Made by a program: the position numbers and the translations under genes. Below are positions 1-5,300 of a DNA stretch of 10,458 nt, piece after piece. The number at the start of each line of letters is the position of its first letter. Positions within the stretch are counted from its first letter, which is position 1. Below the pieces are notes generated by a model, which was given only the letters and a program-made list of their open reading frames with translations, was not told where the DNA came from and made no database searches. Origin of the DNA: CAZCDS01 sp964497585 (GTDB lineage Bacteria > Desulfobacterota > Desulfomonilia > Desulfomonilales > Desulfomonilaceae); assembly GCA_964497585.1 (NCBI GenBank), contig CAZCDS010000108.1:1-10458 (forward strand), given 5' to 3'.

Positions 1-33
1 GTGATAGCTTCTTTGCGACAAAGGAATTCTATC

Positions 34-65
34 CCCCTGAAACCTCAGGGGCAGCGAGGTTTTTT
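34..65 (+). terminator. Intrinsic terminator of an upstream, off-window gene
   Basis: A 7-bp stem AAACCTC (40-46) / GAGGTTT (56-62) with a 9-nt loop runs into a T6 tract (60-65), followed by ACTTTT. This is the geometry of a Rho-independent terminator reading rightward. A second, equally good hairpin, CCCCTGA (34-40) / TCAGGGG (45-51) with an AACC loop, shares bases 40-51 with it, so the two cannot form together. The gene being terminated would lie left of the window; a TGA at 2-4 or TAG at 5-7 could be its stop, but this cannot be verified. Confidence 0.6.
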
Positions 66-441
66 ACTTTTCTTGATGCGCAATCAGGGGTCCACCGCAC
101 CGTGTGCATTCGTCCGGCCCCGGCTAGGCGTAGTTATTTCTGAGACTTCTCGCTTTCCTTGTAATTTCGTAAGGAATTTTCCTTTGCCGCTCCTGTTCGC
201 GTGAATCGTCCAAGTTCTCGGCGGAGGGGCACAACTGTGCAGCCGCAATTTTGCAGCTAGCGCGCGCCCGAGTCCCATCATTCACGCTCTTGATGTCTGG
301 GTAGTCAGAAGAGTCGTCTTGAGTGATCCGAAAAAATGTATTACACATCCGTAGCCTTCGACGCTTTCGAAACCGAGTCTCCCGGGCCGAATGAACTGTA
401 AAGCTACCGCGAGCCCGGGACGATTCCCCTGGAAAAGGAGA
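66..441. other. Non-coding leader/intergenic region before the small-protein gene
   Basis: I see no convincing gene here. A long leftward open frame spans 124-1017, but it runs antisense through the two genes to the right and its translation has the arginine/serine/cysteine-rich look of a shadow frame. Structural elements are a weak AT-rich stem TTCCTT (155-160) / AAGGAA (171-176) followed by TTTTCC, and the 8-bp inverted repeat at 380-420 listed separately. A possible -10 (TATTAC, 339-344) has no properly spaced -35, so no promoter is called. Confidence 0.5.
380..420 (+). promoter_or_regulatory. 8-bp inverted repeat in the leader just upstream of the ribosome binding site
   Basis: TCCCGGGC (380-387) and GCCCGGGA (413-420) are perfect inverted complements separated by 25 bases. 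The right arm ends 12 bases before the AAAGGAG ribosome binding site (around 434-440) of the small-protein gene. Such an element could be a leader hairpin affecting translation or a spaced operator half-site pair; the sequence shows only the symmetry. Confidence 0.4.
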
Positions 442-447
442 GTGAAG

Positions 448-738
448 TTGGAAGAAGACGTGACAGAGGCCATCTTGGACAAAATCGCTCACGCAGGGTG
501 GGCAGCTAGTCGAGCGTTGCTGAAAAACCCGCTGGAAGAACCGTCTCCTGAAGAGATGGAAACTATCGAGCAAGCCATGAAGGCGCTCGCCCGCGAAGGC
601 CGCGTAAGCCTCTGGCGACTCGAGTACAAACACGAGCCTCTTGAGTTCATGGCAGCGGCAAGGCCCGAGCTGGAACTGGACAAAGAACTCGAGGAACGGG
701 GAGCTTGGGCCACTGCCACAAGATTGGACCCAAGCTGA
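448..738 (+). CDS. Small protein of unknown function upstream of the PLD-type enzyme
   Basis: I do not recognise this family. The chosen start is TTG at 448, because AAAGGAG ends at 440 and leaves a 7-base spacer; GTG at 442 and ATG at 391 are in the same frame, but the first is too close to the Shine-Dalgarno and the second has none. The product is about 96 residues, soluble and highly charged, with no signal peptide or membrane segment. It begins LEEDVTEAILDKIAHAG and is helix-rich. A central segment, EQAMKALAREGRVSLWRLEYK, reads like helix followed by a beta hairpin, which could be a small winged-helix-type fold, but this is a guess. The PLD-type gene follows 87 bases downstream on the same strand with no terminator between, so the two are probably co-transcribed. 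Amino-acid composition favours a real gene over the antisense frames. Confidence 0.6.
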   Translation: MEEDVTEAILDKIAHAGWAASRALLKNPLEEPSPEEMETIEQAMKALAREGRVSLWRLEYKHEPLEFMAAARPELELDKELEERGAWATATRLDPS

Positions 739-825
739 ACAGGCGCTCAAAGGCCCGGCTCTAAGCCGGTCTTCCAGGACTACCGCAATCACTGAAGATC
801 CGGGGCGGGGTCCTGTGAAAAGAAA

Positions 826-1347
826 ATGAGAATCCTGCTCGATCGAGACATCTACGAGGGCTTCACGCTGCCTCATCTGGTACGAGCTGAGCAGCTCCTC
901 TGGATTGCCACCGCGAACATCAAGGGAACGGGCGTCATGTACCGGGGCAGGTTCGTCTCGCTCGTGGATCTGCTGGCGATTCTCGTGAACAGAGGAGTGT
1001 CGATTCGTATCGTCCACGCCGAGCTTCCCTCCAGGCCCTTTCGTGAGCGATACGAGCAGCTCGACTCAAAGGGGAGACTCAGCGCGGGAGTGGAGTTTCT
1101 CCACTGCATCAGAATGCACGCCAAGGTCTTTATCGTGGACGGAGAAACGGCCCTTGTGGGGAGCCCGAACCTGACCGGCGCAGGCGTCGGGGCCAAAGGA
1201 ACGAAGAACAGGAACTTTGAAATCGGACTGCTTTTTGAGGGAGCGGAGGAAACCCGACCCTTCGTAGAGTACTTCGACTACATCTGGATGGGCGGCCCCT
1301 GCCCGGACTGCGGGCGCCGTGAGTTGTGCCCGGCTCCTCCGGCATGA
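826..1347 (+). CDS. Single-HKD phospholipase D/Nuc-superfamily phosphodiesterase with C-terminal Cys cluster
   Basis: The 173-residue protein carries one complete HKD catalytic motif: H98-x-K100-x4-D105-x6-G112-S113-x-N115, within MHAKVFIVDGETALVGSPN. In this superfamily His forms the phospho-enzyme intermediate. Proteins with a single copy, such as the Nuc endonuclease and the BfiI nuclease, work as homodimers, so dimerisation is expected. The acidic NFEIGLL segment (130-136) matches the strand after the motif. The N-terminal half (1-95) forms the alternating strand/helix half of the PLD fold. There is no signal peptide, so it is probably cytoplasmic and a nuclease or nucleic-acid phosphodiesterase is more likely than a lipase; the substrate is not readable from sequence. 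The tail holds C159-P-D-C162-x5-C168, resembling a zinc or iron-sulfur ligand set, with C94 a possible fourth ligand. ATG 826 lacks a clear Shine-Dalgarno; it overlaps a TGA (827-829) of another frame. Confidence 0.85.
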   Translation: MRILLDRDIYEGFTLPHLVRAEQLLWIATANIKGTGVMYRGRFVSLVDLLAILVNRGVSIRIVHAELPSRPFRERYEQLDSKGRLSAGVEFLHCIRMHAKVFIVDGETALVGSPNLTGAGVGAKGTKNRNFEIGLLFEGAEETRPFVEYFDYIWMGGPCPDCGRRELCPAPPA

Positions 1348-1377
1348 GAAATGCGACAATCGAAGGTACGTCTTGTA

Positions 1378-1410
1378 GCACGAGGCTCCCGGCAGCCTCG
1401 TGCGCCTTTT
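1378..1410 (+). terminator. Intrinsic terminator after the PLD-type gene
   Basis: A perfect 10-bp stem, GCACGAGGCT (1378-1387) / AGCCTCGTGC (1394-1403), with loop CCCGGC is followed by GCC and TTTT (1407-1410). It starts 30 bases after the PLD stop codon. Its last T is also the last base of the converging AMIN gene's stop codon. The leftward direction lacks a T tract, so it fits a rightward terminator, although the stem may also impede leftward transcription. Confidence 0.85.
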
Positions 1411-2309
1411 CAGCTCTCTTCGGCCGGGAGCCGTTTGCTCAGTTGGACCCTTTCAAGCCGTACACGGCCTCTCCGTCGGCCCTGACGGATCGTCGGCGCG
1501 ACTGCCTTGACCCTTGGCATACCCCACTCGAACTTCTTTTCGTGTCCCGGGAGCTCTTCCGCCTGACGGCGTGGCCCCCCTTTCTCCTGAGGGACAGTCG
1601 CGGAACCGTCCCCGTCGCGACCGGGCTTCGACAGATTGAAGCTTCGAAGGTTCCCCTTTGCATCGCTCAGAGTGGCCCGCCGCACTTGCAGATGCCCCGG
1701 GTCAACATCCAGGACCACACGGCAGTGCTTCCTCGGGTCATTCCTGTCTGCAAGCTCAACCACCACGAGGCCGTCCGTGACCCGCGCGGACTTTATCGAA
1801 AGTGCCTCGGTCTTGCCCTTCCTCTTGGCGGGCGCCTTGTGACTGATTCTCGGCTTGTGGCGCGTCCGGGAAAGCCGCTTGGGCTTTATTCTCCTCCTCT
1901 CTGGACCCAGTGATCCCGCGTTTCCTGCCAGGGAGACCACGACACTCTTCTCGCCGAGCCGAAGCTCGTACCGCGGAACAGGGTTGGCGCCGAAATCTAT
2001 GACAACCCGTGCACGAGATCCGAAGTGCCCGAGTCTGATCTCCCGCACTCCCGCTCGATTGACGCGGATCTTGCGCGGAGCCCTCACCAGGCCCGCGCCT
2101 TCAAAGTCAATGACGAGCCTGTTCGGAGACCCGATCACGAAGTCCGTGTGAGGTCCCGGACGCGCGTCACATTTGATGACGACCTGTTTCCCGTTCGGAG
2201 TCAGGTGGACTCCGGAAATATGTCCTGGACGGAATGCTTCCGCCGCTCCCCACTGGGCAACAACAAAAAGGCAAACCATACCGATGAATACAGAACGAAA
2301 GAGCACCAT
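1410..2309 (-). CDS. Exported AMIN-domain protein
   Basis: The 299-residue product begins at ATG 2307-2309, supported by GAGG eight bases upstream; the open frame extends farther upstream but lacks that support. Residues 1-25 form a signal peptide (positive MVLFRS, hydrophobic core, AEA before the likely cleavage). Residues 31-130 match an AMIN domain: ISGVHL, then NRLVIDFEGA (63-72), VREIRLGHF (88-96) and RVVIDF (101-106). AMIN domains direct periplasmic proteins such as AmiC-type amidases and PilQ-type secretins to peptidoglycan or septal sites. A very basic linker (about 134-165) leads to a second beta-rich segment (about 168-220) and a low-complexity tail. No amidase or secretin domain follows, so an envelope-targeting or binding role is inferred. 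It converges on the PLD gene and ends inside its terminator. A consensus -35 lies about 165 bases upstream of the start. Confidence 0.8.
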   Translation of the reverse strand: MVLFRSVFIGMVCLFVVAQWGAAEAFRPGHISGVHLTPNGKQVVIKCDARPGPHTDFVIGSPNRLVIDFEGAGLVRAPRKIRVNRAGVREIRLGHFGSRARVVIDFGANPVPRYELRLGEKSVVVSLAGNAGSLGPERRRIKPKRLSRTRHKPRISHKAPAKRKGKTEALSIKSARVTDGLVVVELADRNDPRKHCRVVLDVDPGHLQVRRATLSDAKGNLRSFNLSKPGRDGDGSATVPQEKGGPRRQAEELPGHEKKFEWGMPRVKAVAPTIRQGRRRGRVRLERVQLSKRLPAEES

Positions 2310-2447
2310 GAGCACATCCTCGAAGCGCCTTGAGGCGTAGTCGGGTTTTTCCGAAGCAGCCGACCGGAATGCCCGAACTGTGTGGCGGCCTTGTTGGGGC
2401 TCCAATTCCGGAACCGTTCGGAAGTTATCAGTAGAGCAACTCGGCGC

Positions 2448-2477
2448 ACGATACCACAAAGTCGGCGGTCTTGTCAA
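2448..2477 (-). promoter_or_regulatory. Sigma70-type promoter for the AMIN-domain gene
   Basis: Read leftward, a perfect TTGACA (2472-2477) is followed after 18 bases by TATCGT (2448-2453, four of six matches). AT-rich sequence upstream (2478-2505) could act as an UP element. Transcription would start near 2441, giving a leader of about 130 bases. That leader contains a small CGCC-TCAA-GGCG hairpin just before the ribosome binding site. Confidence 0.5.
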
Positions 2478-2797
2478 TTAAATCATCTGATATCTATATA
2501 ATGGGTCATTTCCATTAAGCAGAACATTATCTAGTGCATCGTGCCGTGCCCACTTCGGCGACCCGGCCCCTGTACATACTTCAGGTTTCTATAGAGATAC
2601 CAATAAGCTGAGCCCGAACAGCACTTCTCCATAACGCTCACGACAGGTATGAGGTAGTTTCTAGGTTATGGATCTACTTAGGTATATTAAATGGGTCATA
2701 CAGAGGTGCTACGTTTTGGTTCAAACGCTCGACCGGGAAGACCTTCGTTGAAAGATCTCCCAAGTCCTTTCCCGAGCCGATATTCTGCGGCTCCGCT
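2478..2797. other. AT-rich intergenic region between divergent genes, with a direct repeat
   Basis: No gene is supported here. The stretch 2478-2520 is much more AT-rich than the flanks and contains a rightward TATAAT (2497-2502) with TTGTCA 20 bases upstream (2471-2476), a poor spacing. AATGGGTCAT occurs twice in direct orientation (2500-2509 and 2690-2699), each time after a TATAT-like run. A 36-codon open frame from ATG 2691 has no ribosome binding site and is not called. The rest (2520-2680) shows nothing I can name. Confidence 0.5.
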
Positions 2798-2826
2798 TTG
2801 ACGTAATGGGGGAGCGAGTGTATAAT
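2798..2826 (+). promoter_or_regulatory. Near-consensus sigma70 promoter for the glycosyltransferase cluster
   Basis: TTGACG (2798-2803, five of six matches) is separated by exactly 17 bases from TATAAT (2821-2826, perfect). The expected start is near 2833, giving a leader of about 45 bases before the TTG start at 2878. It is the best-matching promoter in the window and should drive the rightward glycosyltransferase, pgpA and I42-like genes. Confidence 0.75.
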
Positions 2827-2843
2827 GCAGCCCTTCGATGCAC

Positions 2844-2856
2844 TGCTCGTCGAGCA
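2844..2856 (+). promoter_or_regulatory. 13-base palindrome just after the predicted transcription start
   Basis: TGCTCG-T-CGAGCA is a perfect inverted repeat (2844-2856) about 11-23 bases downstream of the start predicted from the promoter at 2798-2826. That is a common place for a repressor operator; it could equally be a 5'-end RNA hairpin. No regulator is encoded next to it, so function is an inference. Confidence 0.3.
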
Positions 2857-2877
2857 TCTCACGGGAAGGGCCTGTGA

Positions 2878-4080
2878 TTGGCAAGGACCCGCGTGAAACA
2901 GCTCGCCGCGAAAGTGGTCGCCATGGGGAGCGCAGGATCGGGAGGACGGAGATCAGTGAAATCAGAGGATTCCGCTTCGAGTCTTCGGGAAACTCCGATT
3001 CGCGTGGTGCTCCTCCTGCAGGATCTCGAATTCGGCGGAACCCAACGGTACGCAATTCATCTGCTGCGGAATCTTGATCGTTCACGTTTTTCCCCTGAGC
3101 TCTGGATGCTTCGTGGGGGCGAAGACATGGCCCCTCTCGCTGAGGAGGCCGGTGTACCGCTCCGATGGATGTCTCGGTCAACGTGGGTCGGCCCCGGTGC
3201 ATTGGCCAAGCTTGCCTGGAGCCTCGTGCACCGTCGGCCCCACATCTTGTACACGCTCACCGTCGTCCCCAATATCTGGGGTCGCCTCTTCGGTGTGCCG
3301 GCCCGTGTGCCCGTCATCATCGCCAGTTGGCGAAGCCTCTACCCCAAGCAGCACGAACGGTGGTTGTGGCGTCTGTGTTCCCGGTTGATCTGCAACGCCC
3401 ATGCGCTCAAGGAGATCATGGTCACTCGCTACGGAGTGGACCCCTCACGCATCGAAGTCATTCCGAACCCTGTGGATCCCGATCACTTTTCCAGTGACCG
3501 AACCCTGAAAGCGTCCGAGCCGACCGTGATTTACGTGGGGAGACTCGTGAAGGAGAAGGACCCGAGCACCCTGCTCGAAGGCTTCAGGCTGACGTCGGAG
3601 AAGGTCCCGGAGGCGCGGTTTGAAATCGTGGGCAACGGATACCTCGCGGGAGAGGTTCGGCAACTCATCGAACGCCATGCCCTCGAGGAAAGAGTGAGAC
3701 TCATACCTGGCCGTTCCGACATCAGGCCGGATCTCAACCGGGCTTGGGTCTTTGCTATGGCCTCGGTCCTTGAGGCGTCACCCAACGTGATTCTCGAAGC
3801 CATGGCCATGGAATTGCCTGTGGTCGCTTCTCGGGTGGGCGGCATTCCGGAACTCGTGGAGCATGGAACGACAGGTCTGCTCTTCGAAGCCGGTGACGCT
3901 TCAGAACTGGCGGCCGGCCTGATCCACCTCCTCGGTGACGAACATCTACGGCGGGAGATGGGGGCAAAAGCCAGGGAGAAGATCCTCGCGCACCACACCA
4001 TGGAAAAGATGACGAAGGAAACCGAACGCGTATTCATTGAGGCACTGAACGAGGTGCCGGCTGCGGGAGGCGCCAGGTGA
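2878..4080 (+). CDS. GT4-family (group 1) glycosyltransferase
   Basis: The 400-residue product has a two-domain GT-B arrangement. The N-terminal acceptor half opens with PIRVVLLLQDLEFGGTQRYA (40-59), containing the strand and GG loop typical of GT4 enzymes. The C-terminal nucleotide-sugar half begins with VIYVGRLVKEKDPSTLLEGF (217-236) and contains the retaining-enzyme signature E299-x7-E307 followed by AMAMELPVVASRVGGIPELV (308-327). It should transfer a sugar from an NDP-sugar to a polysaccharide, lipid or glycan acceptor at the cytoplasmic membrane face; donor and acceptor cannot be read. The start is uncertain. TTG 2878 has GGAAGGG seven bases upstream; GTG 2956 would remove 26 non-conserved residues and also has an upstream GGAG. 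A near-consensus promoter precedes it, and pgpA follows 102 bases downstream on the same strand. Confidence 0.9.
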   Translation: MARTRVKQLAAKVVAMGSAGSGGRRSVKSEDSASSLRETPIRVVLLLQDLEFGGTQRYAIHLLRNLDRSRFSPELWMLRGGEDMAPLAEEAGVPLRWMSRSTWVGPGALAKLAWSLVHRRPHILYTLTVVPNIWGRLFGVPARVPVIIASWRSLYPKQHERWLWRLCSRLICNAHALKEIMVTRYGVDPSRIEVIPNPVDPDHFSSDRTLKASEPTVIYVGRLVKEKDPSTLLEGFRLTSEKVPEARFEIVGNGYLAGEVRQLIERHALEERVRLIPGRSDIRPDLNRAWVFAMASVLEASPNVILEAMAMELPVVASRVGGIPELVEHGTTGLLFEAGDASELAAGLIHLLGDEHLRREMGAKAREKILAHHTMEKMTKETERVFIEALNEVPAAGGAR

Positions 4081-4182
4081 CGAAACTGTCATTGTCTACG
4101 ACTTCATGCATCTCCTCGCGGAGTGGCGGTCAACATATTCTCGTTCTCCAATGATACGCCGACGGGTCAACGCTGAGATCCC

Positions 4183-4701
4183 ATGACAGTTCACGGTTAC
4201 CCAATGAAGGAATGGCGCGACCGCATCTTCGTTACGCTGAGCACCGGCTTCGGATTCGGATTCTCACCGGTGGTCCCCGGTACCGTCGGAACCCTTCCCG
4301 CGGTAGCCTTCTTCGTCTTGATAGCGAAAACCCAGCCTCCTGGTCGTTCGCTGCTGCTGACAGCACTGGCGCTCGCCGGCTCCTGCATCATCTCGGTCCC
4401 CCTCGGGTACTGGGCTGAACGACACTGGCAGAAGAAAGATCCGAGACGGTTCGTCCTGGATGAGATTGCAGGATTCCTGCTGACCGTACTCCTCTTTCAA
4501 GGACAAAGCCTCCTTGCTACCACCATTGGCGCCTTTGTCGCGACACGCTTTTTCGATGTGGTAAAGCCGCCTCCGGTCAATCAGCTCCAGCGACTGCCAG
4601 GCGGGTGGGGAATCCTGCTTGATGATCTTGCAGCGTCACTCTACGCTGTAGTATGCTTGCACGTGACCGCGTGGGTCTTCCCCGCGCTGTTCCGGCCATG
4701 A
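4183..4701 (+). CDS. pgpA: Phosphatidylglycerophosphatase A
   Basis: This membrane enzyme dephosphorylates phosphatidylglycerol phosphate to phosphatidylglycerol in anionic phospholipid synthesis. The 172-residue length is normal for the family. Visible family motifs are GFSPVVPGTVGTLPA (26-40), DPRRFVLDEIAGF (86-98), FDVVKPPPVNQLQRLPGGWG (124-143) and the following LLDDLAA; the Asp/Glu residues D86, D93, E94, D147 and D148 are the likely metal and catalytic positions. Hydrophobic stretches at about 38-49, 57-76, 96-120 and 151-168 would form the membrane segments. ATG 4183 and ATG 4204 (M8) are both possible starts, neither with a strong Shine-Dalgarno; the conserved part begins just after M8. 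It lies between the glycosyltransferase and the I42-like gene on the same strand, suggesting an envelope-biogenesis cluster. Confidence 0.92.
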   Translation: MTVHGYPMKEWRDRIFVTLSTGFGFGFSPVVPGTVGTLPAVAFFVLIAKTQPPGRSLLLTALALAGSCIISVPLGYWAERHWQKKDPRRFVLDEIAGFLLTVLLFQGQSLLATTIGAFVATRFFDVVKPPPVNQLQRLPGGWGILLDDLAASLYAVVCLHVTAWVFPALFRP

Positions 4702-4752
4702 AGCTGTGATGCTTCCGGATTTGGCACCCGCTGCCGGCCCAGGAGAAAGCCC

Positions 4753-5241
4753 ATGATCAGACGTTTGCCACGTGAGCCCGAGAACCTGCTGCCGGTCGGA
4801 GTGCTGCTCTGCTCACTGATCCTGATGCTGCTGTCCGCGGGATTCGACAAAGGGAAGCGTCCACTACGGAGGACACTGACCCTAGGGCAGCCCTTCACGG
4901 TCACGGTGGAGGAGGATCACTCCACACAATACCGGTGGAAGCCTGTATACGATAAGAGTTTCCTGCGATTGCGCGAGGACCATTTTGCCGCGAACGTTTC
5001 TTCGAAGAAAGGCTCTCGCAAAGCGAGAAAACAGGAGATAGGACAAAGGGCCTTTACCTTCGTACCGATCAGAACCGGTTCTACCCGCGTGACGTTCAAC
5101 TACCGGCACCCTGATGAGAGCTCCCCTGCAGACAGTCGCGAAGTTGTCTTCAAGATCGTACAAGCACGCCAGGCGCCAACGCGCCGAGTGCCTGGACGAC
5201 CGCGCGGGAGATCACGCACCCCGATCTTTTTCGACGAGTGA
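4753..5241 (+). CDS. Membrane-anchored protein with a chagasin/I42-inhibitor-like domain
   Basis: The 162-residue product has AGGAGA six bases before ATG 4753. A hydrophobic segment (12-30) acts as a signal anchor; no lipobox Cys follows. Residues 40-138 align by pattern with the I42 (chagasin-type) cysteine-protease inhibitor fold: TLTLGQPFTVTVEED (41-55), HSTQYRW (56-62) at the position of the NPTTGYxW loop, and RAFTFVPIRTGSTRVTFNYR (99-118) ahead of RHPDE where inhibitors carry RPW. All three inhibitory loops are degenerate: the first lacks the NPTTG core, the GxGG loop is replaced by a basic SSKKGSRKARK run, and RHP replaces RPW. It is therefore best called an I42-fold-like periplasmic protein, not an assured inhibitor. 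The tail after 139 is Arg/Pro-rich. It lies 51 bases after pgpA, probably in the same operon. Confidence 0.6.
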   Translation: MIRRLPREPENLLPVGVLLCSLILMLLSAGFDKGKRPLRRTLTLGQPFTVTVEEDHSTQYRWKPVYDKSFLRLREDHFAANVSSKKGSRKARKQEIGQRAFTFVPIRTGSTRVTFNYRHPDESSPADSREVVFKIVQARQAPTRRVPGRPRGRSRTPIFFDE

Positions 5242-5300
5242 GGCCCATCCAGAGGTCCTGAAGCGCACGAGGGTCGATGGGTTGCACACACTGTGAACTC

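Noticed and set aside
124..1017. Leftward open frame of 297 codons
   Set aside because: It is antisense to the small-protein and PLD genes, has shadow-like composition (Arg, Ser, Cys, Phe rich) and contains no recognisable domain, while the opposite strand has an intact HKD motif.
1326..1913. Rightward open frame of 195 codons
   Set aside because: It crosses the terminator at 1378-1410 and is antisense to the AMIN-domain gene; there is no ribosome binding site or family pattern.
2711..2733. GGTTCAAAC resembling a tRNA T-loop
   Set aside because: No complementary T-stem, anticodon arm or acceptor stem could be fitted around it.
2691..2801. 36-codon rightward frame starting at the second AATGGGTCAT repeat
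   Set aside because: No Shine-Dalgarno or recognisable sequence, and it ends inside the -35 of the GT promoter.
2696..3202. Leftward open frame of 168 codons over the GT promoter and gene start
   Set aside because: It is antisense to the near-consensus promoter and the glycosyltransferase N-terminus and looks non-natural in composition.
3531..4037. Leftward open frame of 168 codons within the glycosyltransferase
   Set aside because: Ser/Arg-rich shadow of the conserved GT4 domain on the other strand.
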